Assembly (NCBI GenBank): GCA_001598975.1
Contig: BBXU01000672.1
Coordinates: 38,580-102,579 of the forward strand
Origin: Parachlorella kessleri
Lineage: Eukaryota > Chlorophyta > Trebouxiophyceae > Chlorellales > Chlorellaceae
DNA: 64,000 nucleotides
Direction: 5' to 3'
Under the pieces are notes generated by a model. That model saw only the letters and a program-made list of their open reading frames with translations. It ran no database searches and was not told the DNA's origin. Positions 49,301 to 58,492 of this stretch are shown here, piece by piece (positions within the stretch are counted from its first letter, which is position 1; every line of letters begins with the position of its first letter). A program made the position numbers and the translations under genes.

Positions 49301-51115
49301 CAGCCCATAAAGAGAGTACATCCTCATGCACTTACCGATGTGACAATGGAGATGGCAACGACCACCAAGTGTGGCATCTTGAAGCAGAGCTCGCTGCGGA
49401 ATTTCTGCAGTACCAAACAACCTTAAGGCAGTCTTGGCACCCTCCCACTCCATGCTAGCCTAGGCAGCGTCGGAAGGCACACGCGCCATCCCGTCCACCC
49501 TGGTCCCCTTTTTGTTTGGTCATTCATGTGATGCAGGCAGCCCCTCGCTTCCCTCGCTGTGCTTGATGCTCCACCACTTTTCCCAGCTTTAACCAGGCAA
49601 AAGGGGAGCACACCGCACCTCATTGACTTTGACGGGGTTGTAATAGGTGCAGTCCAGCGCAATGATGAAAATACCAAGGGTACTGATGTAGAAAAGCTCG
49701 AAGAAGAAGCTGACTGCCAGTTTCAGGACCTTGATAGGCCTGCAGCCATGACGTAACCCTTCACAAGAGAGCGTCAGCTGATTCTGGCCGCCGATGTGAA
49801 ACAAACTCTGTCCAGGCGGGCTGCTGTGCAGGTCACCAAGGTAGTGCAGGCGATCCCTTACCACACATATGGGAAGTGGTTGCTTTTGAAGTTGATGCCG
49901 ACAAAGATACAGAGCGCCGCAGAGACCACCAAGAAGCCGGTGAGCACAAAGAAGATGGCCAAGTATAAGTTGTAATCTGCATATGGCAGGTACCAAACCA
50001 GCATGTGCTAGCCAGCACCGCGCCAGCAGGCATGCATCATATCGACTGCATCTCCGCCATCTGTTTGTGTGTGAGAAACTGCTTGCATACTTACTTCCAT
50101 CGATAAGCCCAGTACCCTTGGGAAACATGTTCGTAAGGCAAACCCAGCTGAGCCACTTCCAGTACCTGCAGCCATCAGACCAGCACCTAGCTCTGTCACC
50201 CATATGTGTTTCAGTGATGACAACAGAAGAGAGGCACAACCGGAGGCAGGGGCACCCCTTGGCCTTTTCACCACTCCAGTGTTGTCCTGCTGCTCCTGCA
50301 CTGATCTGCTAAGATTGCTCCTATACCACAAGCCTTCCCAGGCGGCAGAGGATTTACCAGGCATAGAAGTTGTAGTTCCATGGGAAGTTGTTGCCAATGA
50401 AGAAGACTGCAAGCTGCAGAGGGGAAGGAAACGCTTCCAGAGATTTACACACAATGACATGCAGGAGCATGGGTGCAGGCATAGCTCAAGCACACGGCCA
50501 TGCCCGCAGCTATTAACCACTCATTAAGCACGCACCTGCAGGTAGTCCAGGACCATGGCAAACACCACAAACCTCCACCCCTCATTCAAGCGCTCCTTTG
50601 ACAGCGTGTAGAGGACACCAAACACTGCCTCCTGCGTACACAGACCACTGACGGTCCAGTAGGCTGTTTGCTGCTGAAAGGGAGAGTCCTTGCAGGCAAA
50701 GGTGTTCCGCGGTGCTGCTGGCATGCGTGCAGCACTAAGAGGAGGTTGGCAAACCTAGCGGAGCTGTCAGGCCTCGGCACATTGTGGGAGAGGCTGAGGA
50801 ATGCTGGCGGCACACGCACCTGGATACTGCCCTGCTGAGTAAGCAACTCCGCCGAGGCATCGCCCTCCTCTTCGCCCGCCGCCTGCTCGCCACCTTCTCC
50901 TGTGCCTGCTGCCATGTCCTAAAACTGTCAGCTGGAGCCCACTCGAAGTGTTGGGTGACGCATACGTCGAGGTGTTCCCCTACATCAGTCGCCTTTAGCG
51001 CTCTTTGTAGTTTGAACCAACAGCAATTGTCACCTTGGCCAGAGTCGTTCACAGTGCTGCCGGCGCCTTCTGAAGGCCCGGAGGTTTCGCTGCCAAGGCT
51101 TCTGTGGCGCTGCAT
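34338..51115 (-). CDS. TmcB-like multi-pass PAS sensor, copy 3 (complete)
   Basis: The only copy for which both ends are proposed. It starts at the ATG 51,115-51,113 (MQRHRSLGSETSG) and stops at the TGA at 34,340-34,338. About 65 exons give roughly 2,000-2,100 residues. Approximate order: low-complexity N-terminus (1-60), about seven membrane segments (70-380), TPR/HAT-like tract (400-630), PAS1 (650-755), PAS2 (760-865), PAS3 (870-945), soluble region (945-1,320) with SPQSSRCNSPGPEE, RAKRFRKLNKMLSSPKAQQR (about 1,350), then four membrane segments with large loops, and a tail ending DEDEEDDPTLWDSH and RKVAFA. The last two exons are joined by a perfect AAGTAAGT donor (exon end 34,535) and an acceptor before 34,446. 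Copy 3 has two introns missing from copy 2 (45,433-45,537 and 34,756-34,849). No enzymatic output domain is seen, so function as a sensor or scaffold is inferred. Confidence 0.8.
34756..34849 (-). other. Copy 3-specific intron near the C-terminus
   Basis: A 94-bp phase-0 intron separates the exon ending SRLTDIKPGWYMK (donor GTGCAG) from the exon starting TPVASPAVGAHDV (acceptor tttgcag). In copy 2 one exon runs through from SKDNEAPTGAARDV, without the extra 13-14 residues or the intron. Confidence 0.65.
35460..39685 (-). other. C-terminal membrane block of copy 3
   Basis: Hydrophobic segments occur near 39,675 (SIAMLFLLLGVHALFFGL), 38,040 (SEAGGLIPLCCLCLYLLL), 37,250 (IMLSPFLLWSIIVAIVFAI) and 35,540 (VLTMVLGVIMVLFFYFRM). 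Loops include GMRILISCTDATAPHTLR (about 39,210), LRVLFLSNAIAVKQVSPTR (about 38,790) and LYGDASLGLEGAVRLNNHHE (about 36,525). The acidic run LDPEDGDEDDGD (about 37,700) is conserved in kind with both other copies. I could not place one exon between 39,145 and 38,905. Confidence 0.68.
43480..45766 (-). other. Three PAS-type segments of copy 3
   Basis: PAS1 reads MVVINDKGVIQF, VNKKLLEMFGYKQGQLEGKN and GLMPPPYSNHHNQYMQRFKK, here split by an extra intron at 45,433-45,537. It continues GKAFRVGKSAFHTVALHAQG and VTLAIKELQQGDAKAYRGVF. The candidate ligand His is at 45,401-45,403. PAS2 has AAVLWVDAAGHILGLNR and GELVGSVGADDGLTQQFKTV. PAS3 has GQVVYANPTLEKMLGYEPG followed by RPPYGQLHLRWMLQAAQ. Confidence 0.75.
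45433..45537 (-). other. Copy 3-specific intron in PAS1
   Basis: A 105-bp intron interrupts the PAS1 exon after GQLEGKNVA (donor GTTTGG, acceptor ttgacag). Removing it restores GKNVAGLMPPPYSNHH in frame. Copies 1 and 2 read straight through the same codons. Confidence 0.75.
46150..48064 (-). other. TPR/HAT-like tract of copy 3
   Basis: EAVYKAGLAQFPESAYLNIA (about 47,540), VGAGLLEVARKLEPSIGERF (47,300), MAVHRQALKANRSFWRQLVR (about 46,860) and VLDRYPNNPKLLLAYALYLE (46,525-46,462) form the helical tract. It ends TVKSNPSHATRYRAEAARC before a Gly/Ser/Glu linker into PAS1. Confidence 0.7.
48175..50630 (-). other. N-terminal membrane block of copy 3
   Basis: Exons in order encode EAVFGVLYTLSKER (about 50,625), AVFFIGNNFPWNYNFYAW (about 50,410), WLSWVCLTNMFPKGTGLIDG (about 50,150), AIFFVLTGFLVVSAALCIFV (about 49,960), FFFELFYISTLGIFIIALDC (about 49,700), AMAMAYFIAVANSELDPLSK (about 49,195), GIACIIIMGYLCHNYVRYMP (48,703) and ASFFASLTWASFLIILMAFF (48,495). 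The string is close to copies 1 and 2, with intron positions conserved throughout. Confidence 0.75.
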
Positions 51116-52344
51116 GACACTTTGATTGCCAAGTAGAACGCCTACAATTACAAGCTCCTTCTACAAACGGGCGTGGTTGCGCGTGATCGGCCTACTCTAC
51201 CACTTCAGAGAGGCTACAAACCCAGCTAGCGACAGTCCACAAGGTTAAGGAGATGAAGTCTGTGACTTGCATGACACTCAATTTGGACCGCTGACGTGGC
51301 AGTCGCGCCCTGAAGGCAGTACTGTGCACAGCTGTGGTCCACTGGTGGTTCATCATGTCGTGTGCTATGCGATGAGCTTCACCCTATCAACCAGGGCCTG
51401 AACGTGGGAGACCATCGACACCACCAACCTCGATTGGAGGAGCTTCCTAGCAGCACGTGGTGAGGGACAGCAGGCACGTGGAAAGCATCAAAGACCTATG
51501 AATCACATGAAAGGCCCGTCCTGGGTGAGGAGTGACCAAGAGGCGGGCTAGTAGGTGTTGGACCACGTTACAAAAGTCCATTTGCTATTCAGACTCCTTC
51601 TGTCTAAGTCGCTGTGCGCCAGACCGCAACTATAGCACTGTCTTGGCAAGCTCCGTAGGGGTCTGCAGCCTCTGGGTGGCTCTATAGCATGGTCGGATGT
51701 GCAGGGCGGGGGCGACGGCGACCAAGCAGTGAGGTCCACTCCCGCCCAGCCTTTGTATTTTGTTGTGTTACCGGCTGGGGCTCTGCTTGGGGAGCCAGAG
51801 TCTGCTGCAGCCACGGTAAATGGTGGAGGCATGCATGTGGCCCTGGGAGTGAGTTGGGGATTGCCTGCTGGTGAGCAGTCACCAGGAAGTCCAGAGGTTT
51901 CTATGAATGCCGTCCAATCGCAGGGGACAAAGACGTCGACGAGCTCTGCAAGCCTGGATGTGCCGAGGTGCACGCTACATGTATGCTGCCTTGATGTTGA
52001 CTTGGGGTTCACAGCTGTGCTACTACAGAAATCGGTGCTACAGTTGTCAGCTGCAGTCAGTTGATAAACGGTATGAAGGAGCTCAGTGAGGGTGCCAGCT
52101 GACCAAGGATGCTGCCAGATTCTACAGTGCTAGAGTATCCTACTGATGTTCTGATTGCAGTGTGGGAGCGCTGACAAGATCCTTGGCCCCAAGGAGATGT
52201 GAACGAGCAAGTCCGTGGCAGTGTAGGACAGTGGTGTGAGCACAGCTACTTATTAGGTGAGGTGACAGTCGTGCAGGCCGTGCTGACCAATGGCGTTTGT
52301 ACAGTTTTTGCATAGACCATCAGCTTTGAAAGCAGCACCTCTCT
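51116..52344. other. Divergent spacer upstream of copy 3
   Basis: This 1.2-kb stretch lies between the minus-strand start of copy 3 and the dispersed repeat ahead of the plus-strand dynamin-like gene. A plus-strand open frame of 121 codons (51,699-52,064) has no recognisable motif and no support from splice sites, so I do not call it a gene. Both neighbours need promoters here or just downstream; none could be identified. Confidence 0.5.
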
Positions 52345-52478
52345 TGGTGGTGCATGCGATCAAGAATTGATACTTGGGTGCTGTAGGTTGTGGGCATAGT
52401 ACACCCTTGCTCCCAACTCGCCGGGCTTGGGTGGACACATGGCAGCATGAGCAGGTGGTGGGTAGGCTGTTAGTTCGT
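52345..52478 (+). repeat. Dispersed ~130-bp repeat, third copy
   Basis: Shares ggtggtgcatgc, tgtgggcatagtaca and the ending gtaggctgttag with the copies at 21,168 and 33,747, in the same orientation but more diverged. No reverse-transcriptase sequence is recognisable upstream, as expected for a 5'-truncated insertion. Confidence 0.65.
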
Positions 52479-52737
52479 GAATTTCCCAAGCCTTCGTGAA
52501 TATACGTAGTATAATTTCTCTTTGTTTGCTGGGGTGGAAACAGTTTAGCTCGGCATGTTCTGTTCGCGCCCTCCCCCGCCCCCGCCTTGAGCCGCCTTGG
52601 GCGCACGAACCTTTGAAGGTCCTCCCCGCGGGCATTCAACGCAGCGTTGACAACGCTTGGCGAATAATCTGCAGCCTCGAACGTGTATACTACGCTTCCC
52701 ATTCTACTTGCAACCAGTGGCACACTTGCTCGGTCCC

Positions 52738-55700
52738 ATGACAGGCTCGGCCGTGCTTAAGCCATCGCCTTACACCTTCACGCAGCAAGCGACAGCGATC
52801 GGAGCACCTCCACATGCTTCCGCCTCACCGACGGACGCTGGACCAACGGACATGGATGGTCCTGGGCACGAATCTCTGGCTGAGCCTGAAAGTGAGGCAG
52901 GCACCAGGCAGTTTATGAAGCCACCAGCAGGTGTGCTGGAGGCAGAGGCTGGGGCACAGACCGAACTGGCACTGGCACCTGACTTTGCTGCGCAGACAGT
53001 ACAGGTGAGAACAGCATAGGTGTACAATCCGCCAGTGATACCTACCTGAGGTGCTTCTCTCCTTCCCTGTCCCTGCAGTACAGGTAGCTTCCCCACGCTC
53101 TTCCCCTGCAGGTCGTGCGGCAGTGCAGGGCGTTTGCTGCGGCATTTGAAGATACAGTGACGAAGGAGAAAGCTGTTCGGGAGCTGCTAGCAGCCCTTGG
53201 CCCTGTCAACATCCAGGCAGCCTTTGCCAGCGTGCAAGCTGAAGGCGTCTTGTCTGAGAATTACGTCTTCGAGACCCTCAGGTCTACCTCTCATCTGTGC
53301 AACCGGAGACGCATGAAAGGAGGGGCTAATTGGCATCGCAAGCCCTCAGTGCCTCAATTGACTTCCAAGGTCCTACATGTTGTCCCAGGCAAAATGTTCA
53401 AAGCTTGGTCTTACTCTCTAGTTGTGCTTGCAGGATGGGCGCTGGCTACCAGCCGTGGTTTGTGGCTCCTGAAGCCGGTGTGAGGTGCCTGGTGAAGGAG
53501 ACTCTCGAGCTGTGCCGGGCGCCCATGCAGCAGAGTCTCTCCGCTGCTGTGGAGGCGCTGACGCTGGCTGTGGTGAAGGCAGCCGATAGCCGCAGCCAAG
53601 CCCATGCCTCTGTGCTGGCTGGTGGTGATGACTTCCCCTCTGGTATGCTCAGTGTGGAGGAGGGCAGCACTGTCGCCAGCCAGCAGATGCTGCTGGAGTG
53701 GCTGGCAAGCCGTGCAAAGCAGAGCATCAAGGGGTGGCAAGAGGCTACCTGGGATAAGCTGGAGGCCCTGCTGATGGCTGAGGCATGCCTCCCAACCCCA
53801 ACCCATTTCAAATCGCTAAAGGAGCAGCTTCAGAGGCTGCTGCTTGACAGGCAGCGCCAAGCGGCCCTGCCGGCAGCAGGAGCGACAGGTTCGTTCCCCG
53901 CGCAAGAGGCCACCTCAAGTTTGCATTTGGCAGGTAGCTGTGGAACTCTGCTTGATCTCACACGCTGCATGTCGCCCCCGCTTGGGCCGGCACCAGGCTG
54001 ATGCTGGGTTCTGCATTTGTACATCATTTGCAGCTGCGCTCTTGGGGGAAGGTTCTGGCAACCAGGAGGGAGCAGTGCTGGGGACTGCAGAAGCCAACCA
54101 GATAGGCAAACCGCCAGCAGTCCCAGTAGCTACGGCACAGGAAGACAGCTACCAGTTGTACTTCATGGGGTGGCTGGACAAGCTCTCCAGGTGAGTGGTT
54201 GCAGCTGAGGGCAGCTGGCTGGCGCGGCTGTATCATCATTAAGCCCACGGGGCTAGACCCCAAGTAGCCACGGAGTAATATTTCCCTTTTTTTATCATCA
54301 TTAAGCCAGGAGCAGAAGTGCTTGGCTGGAAGGATAGTGCCCAGGCATGGCAACTTCTTCAAGCAGAGTGTTGGCAGCTTTGTATTCAGAAGACTTCCAG
54401 GGCCGTCTGCTGAGGAATCATCACACTTGCCAGTACTCCCTTACTCAACTCAGCATCTCTTGTTTGCCGGCAGGCGCGGCAAGTGGCAGAAGCGGTGGTT
54501 TGTGCTGGATGGGGAGCAGCGGTGCCTATACTACTTTGGGAGCCCAGAAGAGACCCCTGCCCGAGCTGTGGTGAAGCTGACTGGAGTCTCAGTGGTGGCA
54601 GATGACTGTGAGCCAAGCAGCGCCAACGTCCACAACAAGGGGCCCCTTGCTGGTGAGATGTGAAGGCTTCTACCGGCACAGCAAGGCTGATGGAACGGAG
54701 CGTGTGGTATGGTATGTGATACTCTTTGTACTCTTTGTAGAGTCCACATACGTTCTGCTCAGCATAACAGCATACCTCCTGTTTTGCCACATACAGTGCC
54801 TGTCAGCAGGGTAGTGTTGCTTGGATGCAGGCATGGGGCTCCCAAGCGGCAAGGTTCAGCATGTTTTTAAGCTGCAGCTTGCCGGCCTGGCAAACCAAAC
54901 AGCCGGCAGCAAGTCGGCGACGATAGTGACACTCCGCTGCTCGGATGCTCCCACCAAGAGCCAGTGGTTGAAACAGATCAGGCAGGTAGCCCAGGGGCCT
55001 GCCAAGCTAGCAGTCTTAGAAGCCCTAGGTGAGGCGGGTGCCCCTGGCAGCCCTGCCGGCAGCGTCCAGCAGGGAGAAACAGCCATGGCAGTAGTGCCCC
55101 GAAAGATCAGCACCAGAGTCTTCACCGATGATGCAGCTCCCCAGCAGGAGGGCAGCAAGGTGGCCGTCGTGCCAAGCAGGGGTAGCGCAACAGGTCAGGA
55201 AGGAGCATGTCAGGAGGCGGGAGAGCGTGCGGCAACGGTGGGTGCGGAGGCAGCTGCCGCTGCTCTAGTGGACAACATCGTGAGAGTGCATGAGCAAATG
55301 TCCATTTCGGCTGAGGACAGGGAGCTGCTTGCTTGCATCATGATAGGTGAGTGTGGGATCCACCCCTGGCTTTGCACTGTGACAGTCTACAGCTTGGATG
55401 CCCCCAAAGGCAACCCTCCAAACATTGTCCGTACACTTTACCCTGCCTCTGTCTATAAGTAACCAAATGAATACTCATGATGAGCTTCCAGCTACCTTGC
55501 CGCTTTGATGTATGTCTGCAGGCACCAAGGGCTTTATTCAAGATGCCCAGGCCAGGCTAGCAGACCTCACTGGCAAGGTTGGTTTCAGCCTATTAGCGCT
55601 GTGCGCTGGGGTAGTGAGATGCTCCGCACCAGCAGCATAGGTGTATGTGCACATGCACATGCCACCACCAGGAGTAGCCATGGTGTGAGCCTCAGCCTGC

Positions 55701-55873
55701 CTGCCTGCAGGGCCACCTATTTACCACATTATATATGATGAGCGCAGTGTGCCTTTGCCTGCATGTAACGTTGACCTGTTGCTGGTGTCCAGGTAATAAC
55801 TCAAGGGATGCTGGGCCACAGCGATGACCTTTACTGCGACCTGCTGGAGGTGCTGCATGGCGGATTGGCATAA
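52738..55873 (+). CDS. Dynamin-related protein (DRP2-like) lacking a GTPase domain
   Basis: Eight exons (52,738-53,004; 53,112-53,281; 53,434-53,933; 54,034-54,190; 54,474-54,652; 54,831-55,346; 55,522-55,577; 55,793-55,873) join in frame to about 640 residues. Residues 1-89 are acidic, Ala/Pro-rich and unlike dynamins. The next part matches the distal stalk of plant DRP2: AGYQPWFVAPEAGVRCLVKE and then LELC, ending PTHFKSLKEQLQRLL. A PH domain follows (about 350-480): GWLDKLSRRGKWQKRWFVLD and SQWLKQIRQVAQ. The C-terminus (VDNIVRVHEQMSISAEDREL, ending LLEVLHGGLA) sits where a GED would be but resembles it weakly. No P-loop GxxxxGKS/T or DxxG is visible in the gene or upstream. DRP2 proteins bind phosphoinositides through PH and act in membrane scission; without a G domain this one could be a regulator or pseudo-dynamin. 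The first ATG with an open frame into exon 2 was chosen. Confidence 0.75.
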
Positions 55874-56071
55874 CAAGGCACCTGGCATCAGCAACCCTAA
55901 CAGCGCCAGGTCATGACATGACCGGGCATGCAAGATCAGCATGGCTGCTGGAGAAGCAGCCTAACAACACAGCAGTCGGATGCTGCTGATACTTCCCTGC
56001 AAAATCTTTATTTGTAGCCGGACCCTGACCCCACTCTGTCACAGGCCTAGTTTACGGTTTACTAGCATGCC

Positions 56072-56200
56072 TGTAACTAGGAGGGATTGGGTAGTGAGGC
56101 TCAGCTGTGTCACTTGTTAGAGCGGGTGAGTAGGGATAGTGGGTACTCAACCCGAAGTTGTAGAAATGTAAGAAAGGTTCACCCCTCCCCCTTGTTGTAA
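56072..56200 (+). terminator. Candidate TGTAA polyadenylation signals
   Basis: TGTAA, the usual green-algal poly(A) signal, occurs at 56,072-56,076, 56,167-56,171 and 56,196-56,200, about 200-330 bp after the stop of the dynamin-like gene and before the peroxiredoxin start. Which one is used cannot be told from sequence. Confidence 0.35.
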
Positions 56201-56460
56201 TACTTTCACCCCTCCATGGTTACAAAGCAGCTCTTGGCCTCATTCACCTCATTCATCAGAGCACGCGTGATATTGACTGCCGGTACGCTGAGCGAGTCCT
56301 CCATTCTGGTGGTGCCAGATGACGCATGACTAACGACTAAACAAGGTGTTGACTAACAACGCATGTGGAGCATGGTAGTGAACACCGTTCATGCATTCCT
56401 CCACACCCGCATTTCGTTTAAATTGGATCCTGGACCACTGTGAAAGTTGTAAGCTGTATC

Positions 56461-57988
56461 ATGTCCCTAGCGAGGTTGTTCAGGTGTAGCTTTTCGTCAC
56501 GGCAGTGCAACGGTGGTAGGCTCTTTAGCGCTCAGGCGCAGAGCGGTGCACTGGAAGGGATGCCGGATTTCTTTGCGAACGCTGAACTGCTTTCCCAGGC
56601 CACCAGCAACATCGGGCTGGCGCGCAGGCGTGACTTGACGTTTAGGCAGGATATCGGGCTCACTGTGGAGGGACAACGCAGGAGTCTGAAGGACCTGTTC
56701 AAGGTATTGGGGAGACCCACCAGGGCGGGTGCGGAAGTCCACTAGCTGCTGTTCCTGTCTGTTTTGGCCTCGGTACTGCAGAGTTGTGCTTGCCTATACA
56801 ACAAGTGCGAAAATGCCGAAACCCTCCAGCACCTCTGAAATGATGTAAAGTTCACACTGCTCTACACCTACAGTCTGCAAGCAACTGCTACATCTTCCTC
56901 CTTCCTTCCTCCTGCACTGCCAGGGCCAGAAGACTGTGGTCTTTGGCGTGCCAGACTGCGGCAAGGTGTGCAGCCAGCAGCATGTGCCGGGGTACCTAGA
57001 ACAAGCGGACAAGCTGCGGCAGCTGGGCATTACACAAATACTCTGTGTAGCAGTGGGGGATCCCAGTGCTACACAGCACTGGGCCGAAAGTGCTAAAGTT
57101 GATCCTACCAAGGTAAGCTGCCGCCGCTGAGACTGTTTGGCGGTGACCAGCGCCTGTTGCTTGTCATAGCTGGACAAGGACATGAGAGGTCGCGTTCTGG
57201 TGAACAGCATTGGGGATGTTTGTGTGCCGCTATACCTTGCAGGCCGACTTGGACTTTAGAATCAGTTTGCTTGCGTGGTAGGCTCGGTGGGTGCAGTGCC
57301 TTAAACCCTGTCCTCGGCGTTGTGATCGCTCCTTGATTCTCGTGACGCTGAGGAGCTAGTGACTGTGCTGGCTGCGCCTTTCTCAGGTCAAGGTGGCGAC
57401 AGACGCGAACGGCAGCTGGACGCGGTACCTGGGCGTCGAGCTAGGGCAGCCAGACCAGCCGGGGGCGCGGTCGCTGCGCTATGCTGCTGTCGTGGATGAT
57501 GGCGTATTGCTAAAGCTGGTGGGCTCTGTATGCTGTCTTCTAACAACCGAAGGGGGGGGGGGGGTCGGGGAAGGTATAGGGCTGGTCGACCTTGCTGGCG
57601 CTGGCCCCTGCAGCATCCCCACCTTTGCTTCCTACATATCCTTTATAGCAGTGCCATGGACCGTAGCTTGGCAAGGACAATCTTCTCAAGGCTTTGGTGA
57701 CCATAGATGGCTCTGCCAGATTTTAGTGGCACTAAGGCTTTCTTACACTTCCTGAGGGTGGCAAATTGTATGAACTCCTTGGATCCAACTGCATGAGATG
57801 GCTGCAGCGAGGAGAGACAGAATGGTCCCTGTACTCGTCGGTGGGACGGTTTGGAGGCTGATTCCAGGTGGGAGCAGGCACTGACATGGAATGCCTTGAC
57901 ATGCTTGCAGAAGGTGGATGCTGACCCTGCCAAGGTGGACGCCTCCAGCGCTGTGTCAGTGGTAAACATGCTCCAGCAATGTAACTGA
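56461..57988 (+). CDS. Type II peroxiredoxin, probably mitochondrial (PrxIIF-like)
   Basis: Four exons (56,461-56,703; 56,924-57,112; 57,387-57,518; 57,911-57,988) give 213 residues, near the usual 200 for PrxIIF. Residues 1 to about 28 (MSLARLFRCSFSSRQCNGGR) are basic and hydroxylated, as in a mitochondrial presequence. The core matches PrxII: LKDLFKGQKTVVFGVPDCGK then VCSQQHVPGY, ITQILCVAVGDPSATQHWAE, GSWTRYLGVELGQ, RYAAVVDDGVLLKL, and a C-terminal DPAKVDASSAVSVVNML. Cys97 is the expected peroxidatic residue and Cys122 the expected resolving residue. The loop before Cys97 is odd: where PrxII has PGAYTGVC with a conserved Thr three residues before Cys, this protein has PDCGKVC, one residue shorter, with Gly for Thr and an extra Cys93. 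Activity may be altered. The enzyme reduces H2O2 and alkyl hydroperoxides using thioredoxin or glutaredoxin. The first ATG in the frame was chosen. Confidence 0.85.
57552..57564. repeat. 13-base G homopolymer
   Basis: An uninterrupted run of 13 G in the third intron of the peroxiredoxin gene. Length in such a run is error-prone in assembly, but it is intronic and does not affect the frame. Confidence 0.9.
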
Positions 57989-58492
57989 GGCAGTGGCTTT
58001 GTAGCAGTTGGTATCGCTCCTACACTAGGTGGTATTTTCCTGCGTACATGGTACCGCTTGTTGGTGTGTATTGCTTGGCCTGACAGCACTGTAGCGTACA
58101 GTATTTGTGATGGTGGGAGGCAATGTGAACAGAGGGGGTAGGCGTACTGGACTGACAGGGCTGTATGCGGTTATGCTCTGTGTCTTGTTGTTTGTCAGCT
58201 TGGAGTCTTGCCAATTGATAACTGTGGGTGGATAGTGCGAGTACCGGTGAAGCGGCAGTTGTTGTGTCAGGGATGCTCAGACTGCGTGCCTGGGACAGTA
58301 CGCATATACGTCATGGGCAGACCTCACAGATCGTCCTTCCGCACATTGCAATTAACGTTCCTAGGAGAGTCACATGCTGTCAGGCACAGAAGCCACCAAG
58401 GGAAGTGTTCCAGCGCTGCAGAACAGAGTCAGCCGTCACGGAGATTAGGTTTTCGCTCGCAACAGCTCCATGTGGCAGATTGACTGCCAAGC
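57989..58492. other. Convergent spacer between peroxiredoxin and coiled-coil genes
   Basis: 3' flanks of two converging genes. A plus-strand frame (58,208-58,483) begins after a possible acceptor but resembles no family and lacks the peroxiredoxin C-terminal pattern. I see no gene here. Confidence 0.55.

Noticed and set aside
51699..52064. 121-codon plus-strand frame between copy 3 and the dynamin-like gene
   Set aside because: No motif, no splice context and low-complexity composition. A minus-strand frame of similar length overlaps it.
53411..53811. Minus-strand frames of 121 and 131 codons
   Set aside because: They are antisense to the DRP2-like stalk exon, which has clear homology and good splice sites.
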